DNA of 64,000 nucleotides from Polaribacter sp. Hel1_85. GTDB taxonomy: Bacteria; Bacteroidota; Bacteroidia; Flavobacteriales; Flavobacteriaceae. The position numbers and the translations under genes are program-made. The notes under the pieces are model-generated. The model saw nothing but the letters and a program-made list of their open reading frames with translations, was not told the origin of the DNA and searched no databases. The stretch is taken from positions 625,001-689,000 of the forward strand of contig NZ_JPDS01000002.1 in assembly GCF_000766795.1 (NCBI RefSeq), given 5' to 3'. Of the stretch, positions 27,628-36,079 are shown piece after piece (position 1 is the first letter of the stretch; each line of letters opens with the position of its first letter).

Positions 27628-27933
27628 ATGAAAAAATTACTTCTATTATCGATCTTATTTATTGGACTTTCTTGTGCAGACAAAAAAGTAGAAATTAAGC
27701 AAGTTGCAGAAATTTCTTGTGGACAATGTAAATTCGAATTAGAAGGAGGAGGTTGTAATTTAGCGGTTCGTTTTAATGACCAAGCATATTATGTTGATGG
27801 TTTTGGAATTGACGATTTTGGTGATGCTCACGATTTAAAAAAAGGTTTTTGTAACGTAATTCGAAAAGGAGAAATTGCTGGAGTTGTTGAAGATGGAAAA
27901 TTTAAAGCAACTTCTATAAAATTGGTTGAATAA
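27628..27933 (+). CDS. DUF6370-type small lipoprotein
   Basis: 101-residue exported protein with a lipoprotein signal (IGLSCADK, Cys12 or nearby). ISCGQCKFELEGGGCNLAVRF carries a CxxC pair plus a third Cys, and a later VDGFGIDDFGDAHDLKKGFC segment adds a fourth. This Cys pattern and the word order match a small Bacteroidota family I know as DUF6370, so metal binding is plausible but unproven. I chose the ATG at 27628 because the upstream ATG at 27592 lies inside a dispersed repeat and would place 12 unrelated residues before the signal peptide. A strong bidirectional terminator follows 22 bp downstream. Confidence 0.72.
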   Translation: MKKLLLLSILFIGLSCADKKVEIKQVAEISCGQCKFELEGGGCNLAVRFNDQAYYVDGFGIDDFGDAHDLKKGFCNVIRKGEIAGVVEDGKFKATSIKLVE

Positions 27934-27954
27934 CATCAATTTATAAATAAAATT

Positions 27955-27992
27955 AAAAAAATCCGATGAAAATAATTTCATCGGATTTTTTT
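27955..27992. terminator. Bidirectional terminator between DUF6370 gene and tas
   Basis: A perfect 11-bp stem ATCCGATGAAA / TTTCATCGGAT (27961-27971 and 27976-27986) with loop ATAA is flanked by A6 on the left and T6 on the right, so it can end transcripts from both convergent genes. Confidence 0.9.
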
Positions 27993-28029
27993 ATACTGTA
28001 AACTGAATGCTAATAAACTGTCAACTAAA

Positions 28030-29070
28030 TTATGGAGCAGGATTTGGAATCAATTTATGAACAGCTTCAATTTCTTGTAATACTTCTTCAGATAAATCAA
28101 TATTGATACTTCCAATGTTTTCTTTTAACTGACTTATTTTAGTTGCTCCAATAATATTTGCAGTTACAAATGGCAACTGATTTATGTAAGCTAAAGATAA
28201 TTCTGTTAAGGTAATTCCTGCGTTTTTTGCAATTGCTTCATACTTTAAAACTGCTTGTTGAACCAAATCAGATTGGTATCTTAAAATATAATTAGGAAAC
28301 AAAATTCCTCTTGCATCTGCAGGCTTTTGTCCTCTTAAATATTTACCAGTTAATACACCTTGTGCTAAAGGAGAATAGGCTAATAAACCAATATTTTCTC
28401 TCATAGAAACTTCAGACATTCCGTATTCATAACTTCTATGAACCAAAGAATACGAATTTTGCATGGTAATCATTCTTGGTAAACTCAATTCTTTTGCAGC
28501 TTGTAAATATTGTAAAGTTCCCCAAGGAGTTTCGTTAGACAAACCAACTTGTCTTATTTTTCCTTGTTTAATTAAAGCATCTAAAGTTTCTAAAATCTCC
28601 ACATGATTTTCTGCTTCTTTTCTAGAAGTTTTATAAGGATAATCTCTCAAACCAAAAGTATTTACACCACGCTCTGGCCAATGCAACTGATACAAATCTA
28701 TATAATCTGTTTGCAATCTTTTTAAACTTTCTTCAACAGCTTCTATAATTGCTTCTTTAGCAAAACCATTTTCTCTAATATGAGCAGTATAAGGTCCTGG
28801 ACCACAAATTTTACTGGTTAAAACAATTTTATCTCTATTACCCGTTTTTTTAAACCAATTTCCAATAATTTTTTCGGTAGAACCATACGTTTCTGGAGTT
28901 GCAGGAACAGAATACAACTCTGCAGTATCAAAGAAATTCACACCTTGTTCAAGAGCAAAATTCATTTGTTCAAAACCTTCTTCTTGTGTGTTTTGTTTTC
29001 CCCAAGTCATGGTTCCTAAACAAATTTTACTAACTTTTATATCTGTATGTGGTAATTTGGTGTATTTCAT
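28030..29070 (-). CDS. tas: Tas-like aldo/keto reductase
   Basis: 346-residue cytoplasmic NADP(H)-dependent aldo/keto reductase. The first strand KVSKICLGTMTWG, the catalytic FFDTAELYSVP (Asp and Tyr), the Lys in IVLTSKICGPG and the His in LYQLHWPERG form the usual catalytic tetrad. GLSNETPWGTLQYL and AYSPLAQGVLTGKYL are also typical. The word order, including the ending HKLIPNPAP, follows E. coli Tas closely, so the symbol is reasonable, although the physiological substrate is unknown. It stands alone between two terminators. Confidence 0.88.
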   Translation of the reverse strand: MKYTKLPHTDIKVSKICLGTMTWGKQNTQEEGFEQMNFALEQGVNFFDTAELYSVPATPETYGSTEKIIGNWFKKTGNRDKIVLTSKICGPGPYTAHIRENGFAKEAIIEAVEESLKRLQTDYIDLYQLHWPERGVNTFGLRDYPYKTSRKEAENHVEILETLDALIKQGKIRQVGLSNETPWGTLQYLQAAKELSLPRMITMQNSYSLVHRSYEYGMSEVSMRENIGLLAYSPLAQGVLTGKYLRGQKPADARGILFPNYILRYQSDLVQQAVLKYEAIAKNAGITLTELSLAYINQLPFVTANIIGATKISQLKENIGSINIDLSEEVLQEIEAVHKLIPNPAP

Positions 29071-29140
29071 TTTTTGATGTGTAAACGTTTTAACTGTGTA
29101 AATGTAAAAAGAACCACGAAATTAAAACTTAAACTTTAAT

Positions 29141-29177
29141 AAAACAAAAAGCGTATAATTTTAAAAATTATACGCTT
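29141..29177 (-). terminator. Terminator downstream of pgk
   Basis: A perfect 13-bp stem (29149-29161 with 29165-29177, 3-nt loop) is followed on the minus strand by TTTTGTTTTA. It lies 83 bp past the pgk stop. Confidence 0.8.
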
Positions 29178-29227
29178 ATAAGAATAAATTATATACAAGA
29201 TAAAAAATTAATTTTCTCTTGAGTGTT

Positions 29228-29245
29228 CCTTCCCGTTGGGGAAGG
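29228..29245. repeat. Short CCTTCCC hairpin repeat
   Basis: A 7-bp perfect stem CCTTCCC-GTTG-GGGAAGG followed by TTAGGATGGG. This arrangement is a common short intergenic repeat in Bacteroidota by recollection. It lies immediately downstream of the pgk stop and is unusually GC-rich for this DNA. Confidence 0.45.
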
Positions 29246-29259
29246 TTAGGATGGGCTTT

Positions 29260-30447
29260 TTATTTTAATATAGCTTCAATTCCTGGTAACGTTTTTCCTT
29301 CTAACATTTCTAACATAGCACCACCACCAGTAGAAACATAACTTACTTTATCTGCAAAACCAAATTGTTTAACAGCAGCAACAGAATCTCCACCTCCAAC
29401 TAAAGAGAAAGCTCCGTTTTTAGTTGCTTTATCAATAGAATGACCTAAAGCAATTGTTCCTCCTGCAAAAGTTTCCATTTCAAAAACACCTAAAGGTCCG
29501 TTCCATAAAATAGTTTTACATTTATTTACAACAGCATCAAAATTTTCTCTAGATTTTGGTCCTGCGTCAAGTCCTTGCCATCCATCAGGAATTCTAGTAA
29601 TGTCTAAAATCTGAGTATTAGCATCATTAGAAAAATCATCAGCAGCAATAACATCTACAGGAATATGAACTTCAACTCCTTTAGCTTTTGCTTGCTTTAA
29701 GATATCTAAAGCTAATTCCATTTTATCATCTTCACAAATAGAATCTCCAACAGTTCCTCCTTGTGCTTTTATAAAAGTAAAGCTCATTCCACCACCAAGA
29801 ATTAAGTGATCTACTTTATCTAAAATATTTTCAATTACAGTAATTTTAGACGATACTTTTGCACCTCCTAAAATTGCTAAAACTGGTTTTTCAGAATTGT
29901 TTAATACCTTATCTATACTTTCAATTTCTCTTGCTAATAAGTTTCCAAAACATTTGTTTTCTGGAAAAAACTGAGCAATTATAGTTGTTGAGGCGTGTGC
30001 TCTGTGTGCAGTACCAAAAGCATCGTTTACATAAATATCACCAAGTTTCGATAATTTTTCTGCAAAAGCAACATCTCCTTTTTTCTCTTCTTCATAAAAA
30101 CGTAAGTTTTCTAATAATAAGATTTCTCCAGATTCTAAATTTGCAACAGCTTCTTCTACTTTATCACCAATACAATCTGACACAAATTTTACTTGAACTC
30201 CTAAAATTTCAGTTGCTTTTTCAACAATATGACCTAAAGAAAATTGATCTTGAAATCCTTTTGGACGTCCTAAATGCGACATTAAAATACAGCTTCCTTC
30301 TTGCTCTAAAATATCTATAATTGTAGATTTTGCAGCTTGAATTCTTGTAGCATCTGTTACTTCAAATTTATCATTTAAAGGCACATTAAAATCTACACGA
30401 ATTAGCGCTTTCTTATTCTTGAAATTAAAATCTTTTAGTGTTTTCAT
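29260..30447 (-). CDS. pgk: Phosphoglycerate kinase
   Basis: 395-residue glycolytic enzyme that transfers phosphate between 1,3-bisphosphoglycerate and ADP. KKALIRVDFNVPLND at the start and LLMSHLGRP equivalents bind 3-phosphoglycerate, and AILGGAKVSSKI is the hinge. ILWNGPLGVFEME and SLVGGGDSVAAVKQFG close the nucleotide site, with GGGAMLEMLEGKTLPG at the C-terminus. Length and motifs are complete. It is divergent from holB across a 178-bp gap and is followed by its own terminator. Confidence 0.97.
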   Translation of the reverse strand: MKTLKDFNFKNKKALIRVDFNVPLNDKFEVTDATRIQAAKSTIIDILEQEGSCILMSHLGRPKGFQDQFSLGHIVEKATEILGVQVKFVSDCIGDKVEEAVANLESGEILLLENLRFYEEEKKGDVAFAEKLSKLGDIYVNDAFGTAHRAHASTTIIAQFFPENKCFGNLLAREIESIDKVLNNSEKPVLAILGGAKVSSKITVIENILDKVDHLILGGGMSFTFIKAQGGTVGDSICEDDKMELALDILKQAKAKGVEVHIPVDVIAADDFSNDANTQILDITRIPDGWQGLDAGPKSRENFDAVVNKCKTILWNGPLGVFEMETFAGGTIALGHSIDKATKNGAFSLVGGGDSVAAVKQFGFADKVSYVSTGGGAMLEMLEGKTLPGIEAILK

Positions 30448-30625
30448 CTTTTATTAAATCTATTTTCAACAAAAATACCTTTTTATTTGCTCTTTTTGAT
30501 GAGTAAAACCTAAAAATCAATACAACGTTTTCGAAGGTAAATCTATCTGTTGCAACGAATTCACAATTTAAAAGATTGCCTTCTAAAATTAATGAATTAA
30601 TGACAAACAAATTTTATATTTGCTA

Positions 30626-31768
30626 ATGCTTTTCAACCAAATCATAGGTCAAGAACACATTAAAAAACACTTAAAAGTGTCTGCTGAAAACGGCAGAATT
30701 CCACACGCACAATTATTTGTGGGTAAAGAAGGAAGTGGAACTTTGCCAATGGCAATTGCTTACGCTCAGTTTTTATTGTGTAATTTTTCTGATAATGTTG
30801 ATGTCTGTAATTTAAAGTGTGATAAGCTTCAGCATCCAGATTTGCATTTTGCATATCCTGTTACTTCTAACGAAAACGTAAAAAAACATCCTGTTAGTAG
30901 TTTGTTTTTAGAAGATTGGAGAACATTTATTGAAACACAACCTTATGGAAGTTTATTTAATTGGCTACAACATATTGGTGTAGAAAATAAACAAGGAATT
31001 ATTGGTGTTGATGAAGCTGAAGAGGTTGTAAAAAAACTGAGACTTAAAAGTTACGAAGGTGGTTTTAAAGTAATGATTATTTGGATGGCAGAAAAAATGA
31101 ACATTGCTGCTGCCAATAAACTTTTAAAATTAATTGAAGAACCACCAGAAAAAACGGTGTTCATTTTAATTACTGAAAGTGAAGAACAGCTTATAAATAC
31201 TATAAAATCACGTTGTCAGGCATTGCATTTCCCTGCATTGAGCGAACAAGATATTTCTAATGCATTAATTGTAAATCATCAAGTTTCTGATAATGATGCT
31301 GCAAAATTAGCACATCAAGCAGAAGGTAACTTTAACAAAGCATTGCATTTATTACACAACGATTCTTCTGATCTTATTTTTGAAGAATGGTTTGTAGCGT
31401 GGATTAGAACTGCTTTTAGAGCCAAAGGAAATGCAGCAGTTGTTAAGCAATTAATTGAATGGTCTGATACGATTGCAAAAACCGGACGTGAAACTCAAAA
31501 ACGTTTTTTAGGTTATTGTTTGCAGTTTTTTAGACAAGCAATGTTGTTAAATTACAAATCTGAAAACTTGGTTTTTATGGAAACAAAAACTGGTTTTAAT
31601 TTATCAAAATTTGCTCCTTTTGTTCATGGTGGAAATATTTTAGAGATTGAAAAAGAGTTGAATGAAGCCATTTATCATATTGAAAGAAATGGAAATGCAA
31701 AAATTATTTTGTTAGATCTATCAATGAAATTAACTCGGTTTTTACATAAAAAAGAAGATACGATTTAA
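30626..31768 (+). CDS. holB: DNA polymerase III subunit delta' (HolB)
   Basis: 380-residue clamp-loader subunit, an AAA+ protein of the DNA polymerase III gamma complex. FNQIIGQEHIKKHL is the N-terminal motif and IPHAQLFVGKEGSG is the Walker A region, degenerate (GKEGSG) as usual for delta'. NIAAANKLLKLIEEPPEKTVFILITE is the highly conserved sensor-1 block, followed by IKSRCQALHFPAL. I start at the ATG at 30626; the TTG at 30620 adds two residues without support. A TATATTTG box ends only 3 bp before this ATG, so either the message is nearly leaderless or the box is coincidental. Confidence 0.92.
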   Translation: MLFNQIIGQEHIKKHLKVSAENGRIPHAQLFVGKEGSGTLPMAIAYAQFLLCNFSDNVDVCNLKCDKLQHPDLHFAYPVTSNENVKKHPVSSLFLEDWRTFIETQPYGSLFNWLQHIGVENKQGIIGVDEAEEVVKKLRLKSYEGGFKVMIIWMAEKMNIAAANKLLKLIEEPPEKTVFILITESEEQLINTIKSRCQALHFPALSEQDISNALIVNHQVSDNDAAKLAHQAEGNFNKALHLLHNDSSDLIFEEWFVAWIRTAFRAKGNAAVVKQLIEWSDTIAKTGRETQKRFLGYCLQFFRQAMLLNYKSENLVFMETKTGFNLSKFAPFVHGGNILEIEKELNEAIYHIERNGNAKIILLDLSMKLTRFLHKKEDTI

Positions 31769-31776
31769 TTTTTTTT

Positions 31777-31907
31777 GAAGCTATTTCCAGCTTTTCACTA
31801 TATCTTTTTTCTTCTGTTCTCGATACAAATTTTTCATTCTTCAAAATTCACTCGAACTGACAGAAAAAAGGATGCCGTTTCAATCTGGGCTAAACTTGTT
31901 TGCTAGC
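31777..31907. repeat. Dispersed hairpin repeat R3 with a second repeat nested in its loop
   Basis: Read on the minus strand this is the family GCTAGCAAACAAGTTTAGCCC, GATTGAA, ATCCTTTTT, AAAAAGATATA, GAAAAGCTGGAAATAGCTTC. The loop between the paired ATCCTTTTT and AAAAAGAT arms is enlarged by about 50 bp (31813-31862) bounded by CTGTTCTCGA and TCGAACTGACAG, which belongs to the other GTTCGAG-type repeat. The rest of the gap to 32073 holds a third structured repeat and no gene. Confidence 0.6.
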
Positions 31908-31945
31908 TAATTTTTCAAAATTTACTCCTTTTTTTTTTGATTTTC

Positions 31946-32017
31946 AGATTTCTCCATAAAGTCGAAATGACAAACTGAATGTCATTTCGAATGAAACGCA
32001 GTGGAATTGAGAAATCT
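31946..32017. repeat. Nested inverted repeat with GTCATTTCGA core
   Basis: Outer arms AGATTTCTC (31946-31954) and GAGAAATCT (32009-32017) enclose inner 11-bp perfect arms TCGAAATGACA (31962-31972) and TGTCATTTCGA (31980-31990). The right half includes GAAACGCAGTGGAATTGAGA. It lies between holB (ends 31768) and the MOSC gene (ends 32074), both converging on it, so it could also act as a transcript end. Confidence 0.6.
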
Positions 32018-32073
32018 AAACCTAATTATGTTTTAGATTTTACGTAAAGGCAAAATGACAAACACAAAAAATA

Positions 32074-32631
32074 TTACATCTCTTTTACAAGTCTTTGAGC
32101 AACATATAAATCTGCAATTGTTGGGTTTTCTGGACATGATTTGATTTGCTCAAAAATATCACCAGATTTTACAAAACCTGTTTGAATCACTTTAAAATAA
32201 ACACCACAAAAAGTAGTATTCCAGAATTGTTTTAAAATTTTCATATCGTTAAAACGAACTCCTAATTTTAAACAAGGGTTTCTTTGCACAGTTGCTTCTA
32301 AAATGGTTTCGCCAACTTTAAAAGTGTCTCCAGAGTGAATTTTGGTTTCATCTAAATCATCAATTGTTAAGTTTTCTCCAAAGATGCCCATTTCAAAATC
32401 TAATTTAGGATAATGTGGTTTAAAAAAGTCGTAATGGTTTAATGAATACCCATAAATTGCTTGTAAAATTCCTCCATGATTTTCTCTATTACAAATTGTA
32501 TCACCTTTTACATCTTCTGTATCTAAAAAGATAGGTTTATCAACAGCATATTTAAAAATACCTGTAGTTATTAATTCACCTTTCCAATCAATTTCTTTTC
32601 GTTCTCCAATATTTGTAGAAACTATTTTCAT
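32074..32631 (-). CDS. MOSC domain protein
   Basis: 185 residues, cytoplasmic. The MOSC (molybdenum cofactor sulfurase C-terminal) pattern is clear: FGENLTIDDLDETKIHSGDTFKVGETILEATVQRNPCLKLGVRF holds the GENL motif and the conserved Cys (NPC) proposed to carry sulfur or bind Mo cofactor. It resembles stand-alone proteins such as YiiM. Such proteins may reduce N-hydroxylated compounds with Mo cofactor, but that is known only for some members. The start is 4 bp after the enoyl-CoA hydratase family gene, so the two are co-transcribed. Confidence 0.87.
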   Translation of the reverse strand: MKIVSTNIGERKEIDWKGELITTGIFKYAVDKPIFLDTEDVKGDTICNRENHGGILQAIYGYSLNHYDFFKPHYPKLDFEMGIFGENLTIDDLDETKIHSGDTFKVGETILEATVQRNPCLKLGVRFNDMKILKQFWNTTFCGVYFKVIQTGFVKSGDIFEQIKSCPENPTIADLYVAQRLVKEM

Positions 32632-32635
32632 AACT

Positions 32636-33403
32636 CTACTTTTTAAATTTTGCCAACGCTTTTTTTGTAAAATCAGACAAGACTAATTTTCCAGAAATAG
32701 TTGCTCTTTCAGCTAATAAATCGTTCCAATTTTCTGTTCCTTCCCACAAAACCTTTTTCATTTCAGCCAAAGCTTCAGGATCATAAGATGCTAATTTTTC
32801 TGCTAAGATTTCTACTTCATCATCTAGCTCTTTTGCAGATTCATAGACTTTTACAAACAACCCTTTTTCTTTTGCCCAATAGGCATTTTTCCAACTAGTT
32901 GCATCTAAAGTAAGTTCTGCAGTTCCTGCAACTCCAATTTTACGAGTTACAGCAGGTTCTATTACAAAAGGGCCTATTCCTATAGTAAATTCAGATAATT
33001 TTATAGCAGCATTTTCTGTAGCCAAAACATAATCACAGGCAGCTGCTAAACCAACTCCTCCTCCAACAGCTTTTCCTTGAATTCTACCTATAATTAACTT
33101 TCCACAAGTTCTCATTGCATTTATCACATTTGCAAAACCAGAGAAAAATTGTTTTCCTTCTTCTAAATTTGAAATTGCAACCAATTCATCAAAAGAAGCA
33201 CCAGCGCAAAATGCTCTTTCTCCTTCAGATTTTAATATGATTACAGAAACTGAATCATTATTTTTAATTGAATTCAACTCATTTGTTAATCTGTCTAATA
33301 ATTCACTTGGAAAAGAATTACTTGCAGGGTGACCAAATTCTATAGTTGCAATATTATTTTGAATGTTGGTATATAAACTTCCGTTTTGTCTTGAGGTTGT
33401 CAT
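32636..33403 (-). CDS. Enoyl-CoA hydratase/isomerase family protein
   Basis: 255-residue crotonase-fold protein. GERAFCAGASFDELVAI is the first oxyanion-hole and CoA-binding stretch, and GRIQGKAVGGGVGLAAACDYVLATENAAI is the second, with FTIGIGPFVIEP after it. The usual Glu residues of a hydratase are not obvious at the expected positions (GVGLAAACDY rather than GGGCELALAC), so a different crotonase reaction is possible. It belongs to acyl-CoA metabolism in general; no beta-oxidation operon surrounds it. It is first in a two-gene unit with the MOSC protein. Confidence 0.88.
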   Translation of the reverse strand: MTTSRQNGSLYTNIQNNIATIEFGHPASNSFPSELLDRLTNELNSIKNNDSVSVIILKSEGERAFCAGASFDELVAISNLEEGKQFFSGFANVINAMRTCGKLIIGRIQGKAVGGGVGLAAACDYVLATENAAIKLSEFTIGIGPFVIEPAVTRKIGVAGTAELTLDATSWKNAYWAKEKGLFVKVYESAKELDDEVEILAEKLASYDPEALAEMKKVLWEGTENWNDLLAERATISGKLVLSDFTKKALAKFKK

Positions 33404-33473
33404 AGATGTTTCTTTTTGTAAAAATAAGGTTTATCTTTTATCTATCACTTCGTTTTTTGAAGTCTCTGTCTGG

Positions 33474-33519
33474 TCGAGCGCAGTCGAGACCTAATTACGA
33501 ACCTCTCGACTGCGCTCGA
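33474..33519. repeat. Perfect 16-bp inverted repeat, TCGAGCGCAGTCGAGA family
   Basis: Arms at 33474-33489 and 33504-33519 are exact reverse complements around a 14-nt loop. The arm is GC-rich in otherwise AT-rich DNA. It stands between the MATE stop and the start of the hydratase gene. No T-run follows on the minus strand, so it is a repeat rather than a typical terminator. The same core recurs at 27592-27622 and in frame inside the nitrilase gene. Confidence 0.75.
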
Positions 33520-33537
33520 GGAGACAATTAAACTAAT

Positions 33538-34869
33538 TTATTGTTCAACAAGTGGCAAAAACTTACTTCTAAATCTAATAATTAATGGCAATCCTCTTGC
33601 AATAATCCAAAGTGTAAAGGCAATCCAAATTGCAGTTAATTTTAAATTATAATAATCAAAAACCAACAAAGTTGGGATAAAAACCAAGCCTGTTGAAAGA
33701 ATTAAAAGATTTCTTAAGTATTTCATTTCTCCCATTCCTTTAAACATTCCATCAAAAATAAACGTAATCGCACTTATGGGTTGTGTTATTAAAACAATCC
33801 AAAAAACATGATAAAATTGTTCTAAAACATCTGGGTCTTTTGTAAAGATTTGTCCGATAAAATTATAAAAAATAGCACCTAACAAAGCAATAATTATTCC
33901 CGTTGTTAAACCATATTTAAAAAGTTTATTGCTTAATTCTACCAAAGATTTATAATCTTTTGCACCTAAAAATTTACCTGATAAAATATTTCCTGCACTA
34001 GAATATCCATCAATCATAAAAGCGCCTAACAGCCAAATATTAATACCAATTGTATAAGCTGCAATGTATTCTTTACCATAATCTGTGGCATAAGCAGTTG
34101 CAAAATATAAAGCTGTATTTAATGCAATTGTTCTCACAAAAAGGTTTGCAATCATCCCTAACAAACGAGGAACTTCTTTATGAAATGGATAACTTATTTT
34201 TAAAGTAATTGGTGTTTTTTTCAATAACAAAAACAGGGCAATAATTGCCATTGTAATTTGTGCAATTACACTTGCATAAGCAGCTCCTTCTATATTCATT
34301 GCAGGAATATAACCTTCTATTCCATAGACAAAAACAAGATCTAAAACTACATTTAACAAAGCTCCAATAATAGCAATTATCATTGGATAAAAAGTGTTTT
34401 GCAAACCTCTAAATGTTCCAAAAACAGCAAATACAAAGAGTGAAAATGGGAATCCAAAAATTCGTATTTCAAAATAAGTAATACAATAATCTAAAACTTC
34501 TCCTGAAGCATTATAAAATTGAAAAATTTGTTTTGCAAACGGATAAGAAATTGCTAAAACCAATAAACTTCCTAAAACTACAATTGCAATTGCTTGTGCT
34601 GGTAAGGTTTTAATTTCATCTAATTTATTGGCGCCAACATATTGTGAAATTATTGAAGAAATGGCACTTCTTATTTGCCCAAAAACCCAAATTAACATCG
34701 AAATAAATGCACCTACAATACCTACTGCTGCTAAACTTTCGGTTGCATTTTCATTAATATTACCAATAATTGCAGTGTCTGTAATAGACAATAAAGGTTC
34801 TGCAATACCTGCAATTAAAGCAGGAATTGCTAACTTATTAATCGATTTTAAACTAATATTTGTTTTCAT
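33538..34869 (-). CDS. MATE family efflux transporter
   Basis: 443-residue inner membrane protein with about 12 hydrophobic helices in two halves, as in multidrug and toxin extrusion exporters that use Na+ or H+ gradients. The N-terminus (LAIPALIAGIAEPLLSITDTAIIGN) is the classical MATE opening with the Asp of the first helix. IISQYVGANKLDEIK and NILSGKFLGAKDYKSL mark the matching points of each half. I prefer the ATG at 34867-34869 over an upstream TTG. A TACATTTG box at 34882-34889 on its strand is a possible -7 element. Confidence 0.9.
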   Translation of the reverse strand: MKTNISLKSINKLAIPALIAGIAEPLLSITDTAIIGNINENATESLAAVGIVGAFISMLIWVFGQIRSAISSIISQYVGANKLDEIKTLPAQAIAIVVLGSLLVLAISYPFAKQIFQFYNASGEVLDYCITYFEIRIFGFPFSLFVFAVFGTFRGLQNTFYPMIIAIIGALLNVVLDLVFVYGIEGYIPAMNIEGAAYASVIAQITMAIIALFLLLKKTPITLKISYPFHKEVPRLLGMIANLFVRTIALNTALYFATAYATDYGKEYIAAYTIGINIWLLGAFMIDGYSSAGNILSGKFLGAKDYKSLVELSNKLFKYGLTTGIIIALLGAIFYNFIGQIFTKDPDVLEQFYHVFWIVLITQPISAITFIFDGMFKGMGEMKYLRNLLILSTGLVFIPTLLVFDYYNLKLTAIWIAFTLWIIARGLPLIIRFRSKFLPLVEQ

Positions 34870-34898
34870 ATCTATATTTTGCAAATGTAACTAGATTT

Positions 34899-34980
34899 GC
34901 GTTAAGGATTGCAGTGAAAAGCCCACAGTGAGGAACGAACGAGGACTTGAAACGGAAAGCCTGACCCTTGTGGTAACGCC
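34899..34980. repeat. Dispersed intergenic repeat, copy R4 (GCGTTA-TAACGC ends)
   Basis: Ends form an inverted repeat, GCGTTA at 34899-34904 and TAACGC at 34974-34979. Inside are AAGGATTG, GAAAGCCTGACC and a GC-rich loop. The same outer sequence frames copy R5 at 57364-57457. It fills most of the gap between the divergent MATE and universal stress protein genes. Confidence 0.6.
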
Positions 34981-35001
34981 CAAAAAAAATATGTAACTTT
35001 G
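34967..35001 (+). promoter_or_regulatory. Candidate promoter of the universal stress protein gene
   Basis: TAACTTTG at 34994-35001 fits the Bacteroidota -7 consensus TAnnTTTG. CTTG at 34967-34970 could be the -33 element at a 23-nt spacing, which is at the long end. That -33 would come from the end of repeat R4. The start codon is 20 bp downstream of the box. Confidence 0.35.
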
Positions 35002-35020
35002 CAGCTTTAAATTTAGCATT

Positions 35021-35812
35021 ATGAAAAATATTTTAGTCCCAATTGGATCTACAGAAAAAGCAATTAACACTTTACAATATGCGATTGATTTTGCAGCAGA
35101 AATAAATGCAAATGTATTGGTTTTTAGAGCTTACAAAGCAAAATCTAAAGCAGGTTCTATGGTAAATATGACTGCCATTATTGAGCGTGAAACCAAGTTG
35201 TACTTAAAAACAATGGTTAGTGCTGTTGATAGAAAAAATGTTGATGTAAAATTAATTTCTTCTAGAGGTAATGTTATTGATAGTGTTGAATCTATTGATA
35301 ATGAAATTGGTGTAGATTTAATTATTGTTGGTGCTAAAAGTAATTCTATTAAACATGGTGTTTTTCTTGGAAGTACAGCTGGTAGTTTGGTTAAAAAATC
35401 GAGTTTACCCGTTTTAACGATTCCTGAAGGTTATGTTTACAAACCTATAAAATCGGTTTTATTAGCGTTTAAATCTGGTGTTATTAAATGTAAAACGGCT
35501 TTAAATCCTTTGGTTACTTTGGCAGAAAAATTTAATCCAGAAATAAATTCTTTATTAGTTAAAACGGTTGGTCATAAAGACGAAGATTTAGTTTTAGACA
35601 AAGAATTACAAGAATTACAAACTAGTCTTACTACTACAGAAAACGCAACTACTTTTCAAGGTGTTTTAGAACACTTTAAAACGCATAACCCAGATATGTT
35701 ATGTGTTTTTAGACGTAAGAAAGGTTTCTTTAAAAAATTATGGGAAAAAAATACAGTTCTTAAAAAAGAGTTTCATACTTCTATTCCTTTGTTAATTTTG
35801 AAGGGGAAGTAA
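35021..35812 (+). CDS. Universal stress protein (two-domain UspA type)
   Basis: 263 residues, cytoplasmic, with an N-terminal Usp domain (MKNILVPIGSTEKAINTLQYAIDFA to about residue 140) and a shorter, more degenerate second half. VDLIIVGAKSNSIKHG followed by FLGSTAGSLVKKSSLPVLTI is the usual nucleotide-binding loop G-x2-Gx9-GS region, though the first Gly pattern is altered. Such proteins help survival under stress in ways that differ between species. It is monocistronic, with a candidate promoter at 34967-35001. Confidence 0.9.
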   Translation: MKNILVPIGSTEKAINTLQYAIDFAAEINANVLVFRAYKAKSKAGSMVNMTAIIERETKLYLKTMVSAVDRKNVDVKLISSRGNVIDSVESIDNEIGVDLIIVGAKSNSIKHGVFLGSTAGSLVKKSSLPVLTIPEGYVYKPIKSVLLAFKSGVIKCKTALNPLVTLAEKFNPEINSLLVKTVGHKDEDLVLDKELQELQTSLTTTENATTFQGVLEHFKTHNPDMLCVFRRKKGFFKKLWEKNTVLKKEFHTSIPLLILKGK

Positions 35813-35824
35813 TAAAAAAACAAC

Positions 35825-36055
35825 TTATTTTATTTCTTTAAAGGATAAAACGTTGTCAGTAAAATCTATATCATTAGCACAGAAATAAATTTTAGCTTGG
35901 TAATTGATCGTATTATAATCCAAATCAGTAACTATTTCTGCTAGTGGAATAAATGCAAAAACTAAAACAAGAAAGATAGATACTATTCTTACAGAAGGAG
36001 TTTGTCTATCAGTTTTTGAAAACTTGATGTTAATCTGGTCAAAAGTTTCTTCCAT
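35825..36055 (-). CDS. Small single-pass membrane protein, unknown
   Basis: 76 residues with one strongly hydrophobic segment (IVSIFLVLVFAFIPLAEIV, about residues 24-42). I do not recognise it. Around the helix the pattern VRIVSIFLVLVFAFIPLAEIV resembles the C-terminal segments of two other small membrane proteins at 55494-55823 and 55853-56161, which suggests a loose family. It is 24 bp downstream of the AddB-like gene on the same strand and converges with the universal stress protein gene, 12 bp away. Coding status is likely but not certain. Confidence 0.5.
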   Translation of the reverse strand: MEETFDQINIKFSKTDRQTPSVRIVSIFLVLVFAFIPLAEIVTDLDYNTINYQAKIYFCANDIDFTDNVLSFKEIK

Positions 36056-36079
36056 GGCATAAATATAATAAATTACTAC

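Noticed and set aside
30425..30610. ORF overlapping the start of pgk and its upstream region
   Set aside because: It is antisense to nothing known, AT-driven and sits across the pgk promoter region; no family features.
30615..30622. TATATTTG as holB promoter
   Set aside because: It ends only 3 bp before the ATG and has no -33 partner; similar unpaired boxes occur before folB (25277), MATE (34882) and mrp (58918).
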